Shown: positions 50,208 to 60,204 of the stretch, in pieces
Numbering within the stretch: position 1 is the stretch's first letter
Layout of the letters: the number at the start of each line of letters is the position of its first letter
Source: GYS-P2D sp964414425
Lineage (GTDB): Bacteria; Bacteroidota; Bacteroidia; Chitinophagales; Saprospiraceae
Reading direction: 5' to 3'
Length of the DNA stretch: 64,000 bases
Assembly: GCA_964414425.1 (NCBI GenBank)
Contig: CAYPWL010000008.1
Coordinates: 25,564 to 89,563 of the forward strand
Program-made: the position numbers and the translations under genes
Notes under the pieces: model-generated
Seen by the model: only the letters and a program-made list of their open reading frames with translations
The model's database searches: none
What the model was told of the DNA's origin: nothing

Positions 50208-51806
50208 TTAAGACTTGTCTACTTCGATTCTTTTATCCTGATTGGCTAACTGCCATACGGTATGAAAGATCAGCCTGCCTCTCTCTTGCATAAGCTCGAA
50301 GTCGATTTTTTCCACACTATCAGTAAGTCTGTGGTAATCCTTGTGGACGCCATTAAAGTAGAATATCGCAGGGATGCCATTTTTAGCAAAGTTGTAATGA
50401 TCTGATCGGAAGTAAAATCTATTGGGATCATTAGGATCATTGTACTTATAATCTAATATCATTCGGCCATACTGCTGATTGACAGATTCGTTGATATCAT
50501 GCAGCTCCGAACTCAATCGGTCTGATCCGATTACATAGAGATAAGGTCTTTCTTTATCAAGATATTCTTCTCCCCATCGGCCTACCATATCAATATTGAC
50601 GTCAGCAACTGTCGATGCTATCGGGAACACTGGATTGTTTACATAATACTCTGACCCCAGCAGTCCTTTTTCTTCTCCAGTCATCCAGAGACATAGTACG
50701 CTTCGTCGAGGTCCTTTTTTAAGTACTTTAGCTGTTACCAGCGCTTCAGCGATCTCGAGTACAGTAGTTGTGCCAGAACTATTGTCATCAGCGCCATTGT
50801 ACACTTCGTCACCTTTAACTCCGACGTGATCGTAGTGAGCACTGACTATGATCAATTCATCTTTGAGATCCGTGCCCTCGATATAGCCTAAGATATTTTT
50901 TCCGATTAGCACCTCTCGATTGACCTCCTGTTCAAAACTGATCAGTGGTGCAGTTACAGATATCGCTTGCTGAGGCTTACCAGTTTTTTTGATCATGTCA
51001 CGATTGGCGATTACTTGATCTTCAGTATCTCCTAAGATCTGCTTAGCCATATTAGTTGAGATGAGGAGCATGTTAGTGTGACCATCACCCATCATTTTAG
51101 TTTTATCGCCGAGCTCTGTAACACGATTTACCATGAGGCGGCGGTTTGCATTGATGACAGCCTTGATATCGTTAGAGATAATCAGTAACATTGACGCACC
51201 CTTAGCTTGGGCGGTTTGCCTTTTTTCTTCGTAACCTGAAGTGCCTTCGCTGACGGTCACGTCATCGGGAGCTCCGTCAAAGACTAAGACAATCTTTCCG
51301 TTCACATCTTTATCCGCATAGTCGTCATAGGCCGTTGAGGAGATTCCATAACCCGCGAAGATTACTTCATTGTGCTCTAATGATTGACTTACGCTTTTAT
51401 TGGGAAATCCGATATAGTCCCACAGCTGGCGATAGGTCTGGTCACCTACCGCAACATCGTTGGTCCCCCATGAGGTGAATGTAAAGGCTACATTTTGATA
51501 GTATGTATTGTCCTCACCTATCTTAGGTAAACGCATCTTATCCAGATTACCGGATATATACTGCGCTGCTTTCTCTATTCCCTCTGTACCTGTCTCACGA
51601 CCTTGAAAATCGTCAGAGGCAAGTATATGTAGATGATCACTCATCTCGGTTGCCGTGATGGTCGTACTCAGTAGGTGTTGTTGATCACCTTTTTTTATAC
51701 GCACCTTCTCGTTGAGATCAGGTATAGTCTTACCGCCAAAGTACTGTGCATTGGCCAGTTGAGATATCCCAATTAGGATAGCTAGTAAAACTGTTAGCTT
51801 CTTCAT
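50208..51806 (-). CDS. M28-family zinc aminopeptidase (exported)
   Basis: The ATG at 51806 gives 532 residues beginning with a signal peptide (MKKLTVLLAILIGISQLANAQ); a longer frame adds ten residues before it. The protein has a PA (protease-associated) domain in the middle and the M28 catalytic domain (IIVSAHYDHVGVKGDEVYNGADDNSSGTTTVLEIAE, MTGEEKGLLGSEYYVNNP, NIDMVGRWG, FYFRSDHYNFAKNGIPAIFY) with the zinc ligands His, Asp, Glu, Asp and His in place. It would cut N-terminal residues from peptides in the periplasm. It overlaps no gene and is 23 bases downstream of rpiB. Confidence 0.94.
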   Translation of the reverse strand: MKKLTVLLAILIGISQLANAQYFGGKTIPDLNEKVRIKKGDQQHLLSTTITATEMSDHLHILASDDFQGRETGTEGIEKAAQYISGNLDKMRLPKIGEDNTYYQNVAFTFTSWGTNDVAVGDQTYRQLWDYIGFPNKSVSQSLEHNEVIFAGYGISSTAYDDYADKDVNGKIVLVFDGAPDDVTVSEGTSGYEEKRQTAQAKGASMLLIISNDIKAVINANRRLMVNRVTELGDKTKMMGDGHTNMLLISTNMAKQILGDTEDQVIANRDMIKKTGKPQQAISVTAPLISFEQEVNREVLIGKNILGYIEGTDLKDELIIVSAHYDHVGVKGDEVYNGADDNSSGTTTVLEIAEALVTAKVLKKGPRRSVLCLWMTGEEKGLLGSEYYVNNPVFPIASTVADVNIDMVGRWGEEYLDKERPYLYVIGSDRLSSELHDINESVNQQYGRMILDYKYNDPNDPNRFYFRSDHYNFAKNGIPAIFYFNGVHKDYHRLTDSVEKIDFELMQERGRLIFHTVWQLANQDKRIEVDKS

Positions 51807-51829
51807 TTCTATGTTTATATTGATAAAGA

Positions 51830-52273
51830 CTAACAAGAGAACAGTCCTTCGGTGATTTTGTTAACTCTGCGTTCATGGCGCCCACCTTCAAATGCTGTTT
51901 CTAAAAATGCTGTCACCATATCTTTAGCAGTTACGATATCAACGAATCTTGATGGTATAGCGACTACGTTAGCATTGTTGTGTTGTCGAGCGAGCTTGCT
52001 GAGTTCTTCATTCCAGCAGAGGCCACATCTTATCTCAGCATACTTGTTAGCAGTTATGGATACACCGTTGCCACTGCCGCAGATTAGTACACCGAAGTCA
52101 GCTTGGCTGTCTATAATGTCTTTAGCTACAGGATGAACGAAATCTGGATAGTCCACAGAACTATTATCGGTCGTGCCATGATCGGTCACCGTATGCCCGA
52201 GGGATTGAATATGAGAGATGATCAGAGATTTATAATCATATCCGGCATGGTCAGATCCTATTGATATGCGCAT
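51830..52273 (-). CDS. rpiB: Ribose 5-phosphate isomerase B
   Basis: The 147-residue isomerase of the pentose phosphate pathway interconverts ribose 5-phosphate and ribulose 5-phosphate. The family motifs are ISIGSDHAGYDYKSLI, DHGTTDNSSVDYPDFV, LICGSGNGVSITANK (catalytic Cys65), RCGLCWNEELSKLARQHNNANVVAIPSRF and FEGGRHERRVNKI. It is encoded on the same strand as the M28 gene and 22 bases downstream of the DUF2723 gene. Confidence 0.96.
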   Translation of the reverse strand: MRISIGSDHAGYDYKSLIISHIQSLGHTVTDHGTTDNSSVDYPDFVHPVAKDIIDSQADFGVLICGSGNGVSITANKYAEIRCGLCWNEELSKLARQHNNANVVAIPSRFVDIVTAKDMVTAFLETAFEGGRHERRVNKITEGLFSC

Positions 52274-52295
52274 GTGTTGAGTCTACTTAGTTTGC

Positions 52296-55200
52296 TTAAT
52301 TGGGTACTCTTGATTGTCTGTATCTCTCCAGTAATGATTTGATTTCCTGCTGGAATTCGTCGTCAGGTATTGAGTCAATTACTGAGAGAATATTTTGTGA
52401 AGCTCGCAAGCGTAAGATATATTCTTGTTGGAAGCTACTCTTAACGATATCCGGATCTATGCTCTCATAAAAGTTTAGGTGGTCAGCGGTCTCATTAGCA
52501 AGTATACGTAAGTGCTTTTTAGCCTTGTCATATGATCTCGTCCGTAGATAGATATTGATGAATGATACTATCGAAGCATCATACGGGAAGTTCATATGAG
52601 GAAATGCCTCAAAATACTTATCTGCTAGTGCTACAGCTTGCTCTACCTTGCCTTCTTTTAACAATTCGTCACAAGTGCGATTGAACACCATTCTGTGGGC
52701 CTGTACCGCCGCTCCATAGGAGTTATCCACAAATAGATCTTTCTTGTCAAAGTTTCCCCATTTGAATTTATTCATGATGTTGTTATACACCTTGGTAGTT
52801 TCTATCCTGCCACTACCATATATGCTCATAGACTTATCACTCGGAGTCCTTGTCGGAACCAATCGGAGCGCTAAACCTTCGTACTGCATATAATCATTGA
52901 GGCCTAAGAGCTTTTCGTTTTTACACGTTGTGGCAAAATAGATTGGGCGTTCCCATATGTTGCTGCTGATCACATCGAGTATAGCTAACTCATCTTTAAC
53001 GATCCAATTTTTACTTTCAGGAAACTTTATCTGGATAGCCGGTACGATCTGTACAGAGTCTCCTGGAGTAAAGAAATTTAAACTTTGGATCGCAGACATA
53101 TTGGTTGGGATAAGCATGTCTTTAGTAGGAACGAAGCTCTCAAAAGTCATCGAACTGCCTTTCAATTCATTTTTGTCACCGATAAACTTAATAACCGTAG
53201 ATAAATCCATCGGCCTACTTCCTCTGTCTCCGAGATAGAATGGGATCTGATTTCTACGATTGCCTCGATAGGCCTCTGGTGATATTGAAAGTTTGAGTGG
53301 TTCTGAGTCATTAACCTTGCGGCGCAACTTATTGATATACCAGTCTACCTGAATTAAGCTCAGATTGACTATGCGTACATCCGTCCGGATATTTTCAACT
53401 TCTTGAGCATACCACAACGGATAAGTATCATTGTCACCATAGGTGAAGATGATGGCATTGGGCTCTAGTGAGTTTAAGAAGTTAGAAGCGTAATCTCTTG
53501 ATGCCATGTGATGCATACGACTGTGATCATCATAGTTCTCAAATGCCATAATAGTCGGTGCTAATAGCACTATGACAGCTGCAGCAGCAGAGATAGGGAT
53601 GCCACTTAACTTAACCCTTTCTTTAAGCATCGTGACAATTGCGGGTATAGCAAGCCCTATCCATATACAGAAGGTAAAGAAGCTACCCACCAGGACATAG
53701 TCCCGCTCTCTAGGTTCATTAGGAGGTTGATTACTATATAATATGATCCCTAATCCTGTAATCAGGAATAAAATGAGTGTGGCAAAGAAGGTCTTTTGAT
53801 CTCGGGCGAGATGGAAGAATAAGCCGATCAGTCCAAATATCAATGGCAAGAAATAGTAGTTATTGTTGGCCTCGGCGTACTTCATAGTGTCGGGCTCTTC
53901 GTCGAGATTGTAGAGTTTTGACTCATCGATAAACTTAATACCCGATCTCCAGTTTCCAGACGATTTGTCCCAGGCATAAAATCCTTGGTCGCCATTTTGT
54001 CTACCGATGAAGTTCCAGGAGAAGTATCTGAAATACATCCAGTTAATCTGGTACTTGATAAAGAATGCGACGTTAAATCCAAAGCTGGGCTTTGCCGCGG
54101 TATCTCCAAAAATAGATTGATACCACTCCTTGTAGAGTCTGGGCCGTCCTAAGTTGGCGTCTGAGATCCGAGGAAAGAGCATTTTGTCCTTACCATCATA
54201 GACTGGTTTGATCTTTTCATCTACGACGATGTATTCATCATCATTAGCAGTTGCGCTGTAGTAGGGTGGGAGATCCTCACGACCGTAGCGATCTTTTCTC
54301 TCGTAGCTTACAGGACTTGCCTCATAGCTTGGTCCAAACAATAAGGCACGCTCACCATATTGCTCACGATTGATATAGGGTAATAATCTTGAGGCATCAC
54401 TCGGGACGTTCATATTCACAGGCGTATCAGCATTCGCACGGATAACAACAACACCAATAGTAGAATAGCCTATAGTGACGAGCATGGCACACATGGTGAA
54501 TAGCTCGAGTACTCTATTTTGTTTTTTGTAAGCATATCTGAATAGGCCATAAAACACAGCCATCACGATAAGCAGCGTCGGTATAATACCGGTCTGAAAT
54601 GGGAGACCTATGCCATTGACCAGAACTTTCTCCATGCCTAACCAAAGTGATGGTATCCCTGTGATGATTAATTTTTGAATCAAGGGGATCAGAGCAGCTC
54701 CCGCCACGAATGCCCCAGCTAAACCAAGAAGCTTGACCTCTTTTACTTTCTTAAAATATACCAATAGCGCTAAGGCTGGGAAGGTCAATAGACTTAGTAG
54801 GTGAACTCCGATAGAGAGTCCTGCACTATAAGCCGCCAATGCTAACCATCGGTCATTTTTGACAGTATCCTCAAGGGTATACCACTTGACCACTGACCAA
54901 AACGTAAGTGCTGTAAAGAACGTCGACATCGCATATACCTCGCCCTCAACTGCAGAAAACCAAACGGTACTACAAAATGCAGTGGCTAATCCAGAAGCCA
55001 ATCCAGCGCCTCCAACCTGAATTTTGTGAGATAATCCATCTTCACTCGCCAGATTGAGATATCGAGTCAGCATCATCGTTATGGACGACACGAATGTTGC
55101 CACCATAGCTGACAGCATACCATTCATAAAGTTGACCGCAAAGGCGATATTGCTTGGATCGGATGAGGTGATATCCCCTAATAGCGCAAATATTCTGCCT

Positions 55201-55379
55201 ACTAATAGGAACATCGGAGCCCCAGGAGGGTGAACAACCTGCATCTTATAGGCACCGAGTATAAACTCGCCGCAATCCCATAAGCTACCTGTGCGCTCCA
55301 CCGAAAATAGATAGACCACTGTGGCAATCAAGAAAACTATAAGAGAAATTATACGTGTAAAGGACAGATTTTTCTGCAT
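52296..55379 (-). CDS. DUF2723 multi-span membrane protein
   Basis: The ATG at 55379 (MQKNLSFTRIISLIVF) gives 1027 residues; seven residues upstream are unlikely. The N-terminal half has about twelve membrane helices and the DUF2723 motifs: VERTGSLWDCGEFILGAYKMQVVHPPGAPMFLLVGRIFALL and FCSTVWFSAVEGEVYAMS; the C-terminal half is soluble with TYGDNDTYPLWYAQEVENIRTDVRIVNLSLIQVDWYINKLR. The family resembles GT-C glycosyltransferases (protein O-mannosyltransferase type). The substrate is not known. Some members are associated with glycosylation of exported proteins in the phylum. Confidence 0.92.
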   Translation of the reverse strand: MQKNLSFTRIISLIVFLIATVVYLFSVERTGSLWDCGEFILGAYKMQVVHPPGAPMFLLVGRIFALLGDITSSDPSNIAFAVNFMNGMLSAMVATFVSSITMMLTRYLNLASEDGLSHKIQVGGAGLASGLATAFCSTVWFSAVEGEVYAMSTFFTALTFWSVVKWYTLEDTVKNDRWLALAAYSAGLSIGVHLLSLLTFPALALLVYFKKVKEVKLLGLAGAFVAGAALIPLIQKLIITGIPSLWLGMEKVLVNGIGLPFQTGIIPTLLIVMAVFYGLFRYAYKKQNRVLELFTMCAMLVTIGYSTIGVVVIRANADTPVNMNVPSDASRLLPYINREQYGERALLFGPSYEASPVSYERKDRYGREDLPPYYSATANDDEYIVVDEKIKPVYDGKDKMLFPRISDANLGRPRLYKEWYQSIFGDTAAKPSFGFNVAFFIKYQINWMYFRYFSWNFIGRQNGDQGFYAWDKSSGNWRSGIKFIDESKLYNLDEEPDTMKYAEANNNYYFLPLIFGLIGLFFHLARDQKTFFATLILFLITGLGIILYSNQPPNEPRERDYVLVGSFFTFCIWIGLAIPAIVTMLKERVKLSGIPISAAAAVIVLLAPTIMAFENYDDHSRMHHMASRDYASNFLNSLEPNAIIFTYGDNDTYPLWYAQEVENIRTDVRIVNLSLIQVDWYINKLRRKVNDSEPLKLSISPEAYRGNRRNQIPFYLGDRGSRPMDLSTVIKFIGDKNELKGSSMTFESFVPTKDMLIPTNMSAIQSLNFFTPGDSVQIVPAIQIKFPESKNWIVKDELAILDVISSNIWERPIYFATTCKNEKLLGLNDYMQYEGLALRLVPTRTPSDKSMSIYGSGRIETTKVYNNIMNKFKWGNFDKKDLFVDNSYGAAVQAHRMVFNRTCDELLKEGKVEQAVALADKYFEAFPHMNFPYDASIVSFINIYLRTRSYDKAKKHLRILANETADHLNFYESIDPDIVKSSFQQEYILRLRASQNILSVIDSIPDDEFQQEIKSLLERYRQSRVPN

Positions 55380-55470
55380 CAATGGTGAATTGAGTAACAA
55401 AAGTAAAAATAGAAAAACACTTAAGCCATTTAGTTAATACATTGTGATTGAATTAACAATACGTCGAAAG

Positions 55471-55605
55471 ATGATCAAATTTGTCACAATCATCGTGTGC
55501 GTTTATGTGCTGTATCGTTTAATAGCACCTCCGAAGGCCATAAATGGAAGTAATAAACAAGAAGCTAAAGTCATCGACATCGAACACGAAGAAGTAAATG
55601 ACTGA
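55471..55605 (+). CDS. 44-residue membrane protein (DUF4834-like)
   Basis: This short gene encodes 44 residues: one membrane helix (about residues 4-19: FVTIIVCVYVLYRLIAPP) and a short acidic tail (EAKVIDIEHEEVND). Small proteins with this plan (DUF4834) are common in the phylum, and the acidic end resembles them. Its stop codon overlaps the ATG of the pseudouridine synthase (ATGACTGA), so translation of the two is coupled. It is easily missed because of its size. Confidence 0.6.
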   Translation: MIKFVTIIVCVYVLYRLIAPPKAINGSNKQEAKVIDIEHEEVND

Positions 55606-56266
55606 ACCCAATAATGCGCAATCTTGGATCGTACATCAAGATGAGACGCTTGTCGTCGTCAATAAGCCTGTGACAATCCCTGTACAAGGAGATAAAAGCA
55701 ACGACGACTCATGCGTGAAAATTATGAGCCAGACTCTTGGCAAACGGATATTCCTCATTAATAGAATAGATCGACCCGTAAGTGGATTAGTGCTGATGGG
55801 GCTGCGGCCTCGGATCCAGAAAGCCTACTCCAGCTATATAATCATCAAAAAATACATCGCTGTCGTACACAAGTCTGAGTCCTTGAAGGCAGGTACCTAT
55901 GAGCATCACCATAGCAAGAATGCCCACCGGATGAAAGCTTATATATCTGATGAGAGTCGTAAGGACTCTAAGCCAGTAACCCTGGATATTGAGCAAGTGC
56001 ATCAGCTTGATAATTATACAGCACTGATCATATCCATACGTTCGGGGCGATTCCATCAGATCAGGGCGCAGATGGCGCACTTAGGAGCACCGATCAAAGG
56101 CGATGTCAAGTATGGCGCTCGACGAGCTCATAAAGATCGTAGCATCATGCTACATGCCTATGAGTACAACTGTCATGAGACTGAGCAGCGCTTTACGGCG
56201 ATGCCCGAACCGTCATCGCTATGGGATGAGTCTATCGCCGGACTTGGGCTTGCCAAAACAGAATAA
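55598..56266 (+). CDS. RluA-family pseudouridine synthase
   Basis: The 222-residue protein converts uridine to pseudouridine in RNA. The catalytic segment is NRIDRPVSGLVLMG (Asp as in RluA-type HRLDxxTSG), and VNKPVTIPVQ, YIAVVHKS, SGRFHQIRAQMAHLGAPIKGDVKYG and SIMLHAYEY are family features. There is no S4 domain, so it is a short RluA-type; the target (tRNA or rRNA) cannot be determined. It overlaps the small membrane protein gene by eight bases. Confidence 0.92.
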   Translation: MTEPNNAQSWIVHQDETLVVVNKPVTIPVQGDKSNDDSCVKIMSQTLGKRIFLINRIDRPVSGLVLMGLRPRIQKAYSSYIIIKKYIAVVHKSESLKAGTYEHHHSKNAHRMKAYISDESRKDSKPVTLDIEQVHQLDNYTALIISIRSGRFHQIRAQMAHLGAPIKGDVKYGARRAHKDRSIMLHAYEYNCHETEQRFTAMPEPSSLWDESIAGLGLAKTE

Positions 56267-56384
56267 TCTGAACGGCTCTCGCCAAATCTCCATCCTCGTT
56301 GTCCTTACTTATAGGATATATAAGAAACATATTAAAAAAAATCTCATCTGAGAACCTATCTTTACAAGGTGAGCGATAAGTATC

Positions 56385-57323
56385 ATGAGTAAATCAACCA
56401 TAGGCATCTTAGCTCCTTGTTATAATGAGGGGCAGGTTATCATCAGATTTCTGGAGGAGTTACAGGCTATCCTCCAGCCGGTGGATCAAGATTTTCATAT
56501 TATCATCGTCGATGATGGCAGCACTGATAACACAAGAGACCTGCTCAAGGCCTTGGATTGGCCATCTCAGATCAAACTCGACTTGGTGTTCTTAGCACAT
56601 AATAAGGGGCATCAGGGGGCGATAGCCCAAGGGCTCAACTATTGTAAGTCTCTCGACATCGGTCATCTCATTGTGATGGATTCTGATGGGGAGGACGACC
56701 CCAATGCGATTACAGAGCTTGTCAATAATCTAATTGACCCCATAGTATTCGTCTCTCGCAAGAGACGTAAGGAGTCGATCAAGTTCAAAGTATTCTACAC
56801 ATTCTATAAGCTGTTGTTCTATGTCGTGACGGGTAAGAAGTTGAACTTTGGTAATTACTCTATGATCAGTAAGCAGGTCTTACTGGAGATCTCGGATAAG
56901 CAGTTTGTGCACTACTCCGCATTCATCTCCAAGCTCAACTATCCTAAAAAGTTTATCCCTTATGATCGACGTAAGAGGATAGACGGTCAGTCTAAGATGA
57001 ACTTTGATTCCCTGGTATTACATGGATTCAAGTCATTCATCGAGTATGCGGAGGACCTATTCATCGTGTTCCTAAAGTTATTCATGTTGATCTTCGCTTT
57101 TATCCTTGGATGTGTGGGAGTCATCCTATACAAGAAGTATGTGCTGCATAGTGCGATATTAGGATGGACGAGTCAGCTGATGCTATCACTGATTATTATG
57201 GCTATTATATCCTTAGGATTTTTCGTCATCGGGATTATGGTATTATATGGATTTAGAAAAATAGAAGGGCAGATTAACACGCGCCTCAATGACTCTACTC
57301 AATATACAGTTATCAACAAATGA
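56385..57323 (+). CDS. Family 2 glycosyltransferase with membrane anchor
   Basis: The 312-residue protein has a GT-A domain (APCYNEGQVIIRFLEEL, IIVDDGSTDNTRDLL, HNKGHQGAIAQGLNY, VMDSDGEDDPNAITEL) and two C-terminal membrane helices (about residues 225-250 and 262-290). This is the plan of GtrB/DPM1-like polyprenyl-phosphate glycosyltransferases, which make lipid-linked sugars. It overlaps the next gene by four bases (ATGA), and the latter is a multi-span GT-C-like protein, so the two may form a donor-maker and a transferase. Confidence 0.92.
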   Translation: MSKSTIGILAPCYNEGQVIIRFLEELQAILQPVDQDFHIIIVDDGSTDNTRDLLKALDWPSQIKLDLVFLAHNKGHQGAIAQGLNYCKSLDIGHLIVMDSDGEDDPNAITELVNNLIDPIVFVSRKRRKESIKFKVFYTFYKLLFYVVTGKKLNFGNYSMISKQVLLEISDKQFVHYSAFISKLNYPKKFIPYDRRKRIDGQSKMNFDSLVLHGFKSFIEYAEDLFIVFLKLFMLIFAFILGCVGVILYKKYVLHSAILGWTSQLMLSLIIMAIISLGFFVIGIMVLYGFRKIEGQINTRLNDSTQYTVINK

Positions 57324-59134
57324 GTACTCCAACCAACCAAAACATAATCATCAAGGGACTGCTGATCGTCTCAGCATTAGTGGTCATCGCCTTGAGCATG
57401 TCTGCATCTATCAGTGGTGATGAGGATATCCACTTTAAGTATGGTGATCGCATTATTAACTTCTTTACCTCATTTGGAGAGGACAAGTCCTACCAGAAGG
57501 AAGTACGAGGCCCTGATTATGCGTACAATTTTACTTTTGATGCCAGTATAGAACTCGCTCAGCGAGCTACAGGCTATAGCGATCCTCATCAGTTACGGCA
57601 CATGTTCAATGCTTTGATAGGATGGTTGATTGCGTTGATAAGTGCATTTATCGCAAAGAGATACTTTGGCTTGACCTCGGCAGTACTAACATTTATCTTT
57701 TTACTGATCTCTCCTAAGTTTTTGGGGCATAGCTTTAATAATCCTAAGGATATTCCATTTGCTTTCGGATATATATTGGGACTCTATTCGATCTTTAGGT
57801 TTTGTGATGCATTACCCAAACCCTCTTGGCGGCAGGCACTGGAGGTAGGTTTGGCGATAGGACTGTGTCTCAACTTTAGGATTGGAGGCTTACTCTTGAT
57901 ACCATACTTTGGATTATTCGTATTGGGGAGATTTCTGTTGCGACGTGGAGGTGATGCTTTTGCTAAGGAACATTGGCCCGACTATGGGCAGATTTTTATT
58001 AAGGGTGTGGTAGCCTGCATAGTCGCCTATATTTTGATGATTATATTTTGGCCGTTTGCCCTTGAGGCTCCACTGACTAATCCGCTTAAGTCTCTCGATA
58101 TCATGTCTGACTTTGCTATCGGGATAAGACAATTATTTGAGGGGGTCAATGTAACATCAACGGAGCTACCCCCCAACTATATCTACAAGTGGATGTACCT
58201 CAGTATCCCTGTGGTGGTATTGTTGGGTTTGATCATTTTGCCATTTGCGTACTATGCGCATAGCACTAAGAAGCGCAGTTTTGTGATTCTATGTCTATTG
58301 TTTTCTATTGTGTTCCCTGTGGCATACGCCATCATGGGTGATAGTAATGTCTATGGAGGATGGAGACACTTTATCTTTGTGTATCCGCCTTTAGTCATCC
58401 TATCGGCAGCAGGCTATAGATACCTTATGAAGTTGTTGGTCACTAAAAATGCCAAACTACAATATGCGTCTTACGCAGCTATAGGACTCCTATGTATTCA
58501 TCCAGTATGGCACATCGCCAAGAATCACCCCGTAGAGTATGTGTACTTTAACGAGATCTCTGGAGGCATAGACTCCAAGTATGGCAATTATGAGATGGAT
58601 TACTACATGCACAGCTATTGGCCAGCTATAAAGTGGATGGAGAAACAAGGAATCATTAATGATCGAGACGAGATTATTCTGGCTACTAATCATGGATACT
58701 CTGGGCGCTACTATACACGGGAGTATGACAATGTAAAAGCCACATATGCTCGCTACTACGAGCGCCTCAATAAAGATTGGGACTACGCTGTATTTATCAA
58801 TGTCTATATAGATCAGGCAGAACTTAAGAATGATCAGTTTCCGCCATCGGGTACGATACATACGATCGATGTCAATGGTAAGCCGATGTGTGCTATAGTC
58901 AAGCGCCCAAGCAAGGCGAGTATCGGATACAGTGATGATCTTAAGAGTGGGAACAATGCACTGGCGAAACAAAAATTACGTAGCTATTATACTGCTGATC
59001 AGGATAACTTTGAAGCTAATATTAACCTGGCCTTGTTGTATAACCAACTTGGCCAACGAGATAGTCTAAGTTATTTCCTCAGTGAAGCCAAGCGAGTTAA
59101 TCCGCAGCGTTTTGATTTATATGTAAAGCAATAG
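57320..59134 (+). CDS. GT-C-like (family 39) multi-span protein with C-terminal repeat region
   Basis: The 604-residue protein has about ten membrane helices, with a GT39/GT-C-like early loop (SASISGDEDIHFKYGDRII, where the DE pair is the expected catalytic-type acidic site) and ISPKFLGHSFNNPKDIPFAFGYILGLY. The last 90 residues (SGNNALAKQKLRSYYTADQDNFEANINLALLYNQLGQRDSLSYF) look like one or two tetratricopeptide-type repeats. It could transfer a sugar from a polyprenyl carrier made by the preceding GT2 enzyme. Acceptor not known. Confidence 0.88.
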   Translation: MSTPTNQNIIIKGLLIVSALVVIALSMSASISGDEDIHFKYGDRIINFFTSFGEDKSYQKEVRGPDYAYNFTFDASIELAQRATGYSDPHQLRHMFNALIGWLIALISAFIAKRYFGLTSAVLTFIFLLISPKFLGHSFNNPKDIPFAFGYILGLYSIFRFCDALPKPSWRQALEVGLAIGLCLNFRIGGLLLIPYFGLFVLGRFLLRRGGDAFAKEHWPDYGQIFIKGVVACIVAYILMIIFWPFALEAPLTNPLKSLDIMSDFAIGIRQLFEGVNVTSTELPPNYIYKWMYLSIPVVVLLGLIILPFAYYAHSTKKRSFVILCLLFSIVFPVAYAIMGDSNVYGGWRHFIFVYPPLVILSAAGYRYLMKLLVTKNAKLQYASYAAIGLLCIHPVWHIAKNHPVEYVYFNEISGGIDSKYGNYEMDYYMHSYWPAIKWMEKQGIINDRDEIILATNHGYSGRYYTREYDNVKATYARYYERLNKDWDYAVFINVYIDQAELKNDQFPPSGTIHTIDVNGKPMCAIVKRPSKASIGYSDDLKSGNNALAKQKLRSYYTADQDNFEANINLALLYNQLGQRDSLSYFLSEAKRVNPQRFDLYVKQ

Positions 59135-59135
59135 T

Positions 59136-60161
59136 ATGAAAAGGACTGATGTCAAAGAATTGGGAGAGTTTGGGTTGATCGATCACCTCACGAGTGGGTT
59201 TAAGCAACATAATAAGTCAACATATAAAGCTATAGGCGACGATGCCGCTATCATACGGCATGGTGATTCATATATGGCGATCAGTACGGATATGCTGGTG
59301 GAGGGAATACATTTTGACTTAGCCTATACACCTCTGAAACATCTTGGATATAAGGCCGTAGTCGTGAACCTATCTGATATCTATGCGATGAATGTTGTCC
59401 CTCAGCAGATCACTGTGAGCATGGCGCTGTCTAATCGATTTTCTGTCGAGGCATTAGATGAGCTATACGCAGGCATTAAGACCGCTTGCGATATGTATCA
59501 TGTAGACTTGATCGGTGGAGATACAACCTCTAACCTCAAGGGCATGGCACTAAGCATAACCTCGATTGGTCAAACTAAAGAGGCTGATAAAATCGCCTAC
59601 CGCCATGGTGCCAAGGTCGGAGATATAGTCTGTGTTACCGGTGATGTTGGTTCGGCATATCTGGGTCTGCAGTTACTGGAGCGGGAGAAACAGCTATTTA
59701 TGAATGATAGTAATATCAAACCAGACTTTAGCAATCAGTCCTATGTCATCGAGCGACAATTGAAGCCCGAGGCTCGCAAGGATGCCATAGCGTATTTTAA
59801 AAAGTCAGATCTGACACCAACCTCTATGATTGATATATCCGATGGGCTGAGTTCAGATATCATGCACCTCTGTAAGCACTCTGATGTGGGTGCCTTCTTG
59901 GAAGAAGGCAAGATTCCTATTAAGGATGAATCCAAAAAGCTGGCTCTAGAGTTCAACCTTGACCCCGTGACCTGCGCACTCAATGGTGGCGAGGACTATG
60001 AGCTTTTATTTACCGTTGACCCCAAGGATTTAGACAAAATCAGGTTTATGCCAGATGTCGTCATCATTGGCGAGATTGCTCCTAAGGCTGATAAGCTTAC
60101 GCTACACACTACAGGAGGAAACATCCATGAGCTCAAGGCTCAAGGATGGAATCACTTCTAA
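59136..60161 (+). CDS. thiL: Thiamine-monophosphate kinase
   Basis: The 341-residue enzyme makes thiamine pyrophosphate from thiamine monophosphate and ATP. The family motifs are IGDDAAIIRHGDSYMAISTDMLVEGIHFD, HLGYKAVVVNLSDIYAMNVVPQQITVSMAL, DLIGGDTTSNLKGMALSITSIGQ, DIVCVTGDVGSAYLGLQLLE and MIDISDGLSSDIMHLCKHSDVGAFLEEGKIPI. It follows the GT-C gene with one base between, so it is co-transcribed with the glycosyltransferase pair although functionally unrelated. Confidence 0.96.
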   Translation: MKRTDVKELGEFGLIDHLTSGFKQHNKSTYKAIGDDAAIIRHGDSYMAISTDMLVEGIHFDLAYTPLKHLGYKAVVVNLSDIYAMNVVPQQITVSMALSNRFSVEALDELYAGIKTACDMYHVDLIGGDTTSNLKGMALSITSIGQTKEADKIAYRHGAKVGDIVCVTGDVGSAYLGLQLLEREKQLFMNDSNIKPDFSNQSYVIERQLKPEARKDAIAYFKKSDLTPTSMIDISDGLSSDIMHLCKHSDVGAFLEEGKIPIKDESKKLALEFNLDPVTCALNGGEDYELLFTVDPKDLDKIRFMPDVVIIGEIAPKADKLTLHTTGGNIHELKAQGWNHF

Positions 60162-60204
60162 GTACTTGTATTTTTTGATATAAAGGTCAGTCCGGACGGC
60201 TGCC

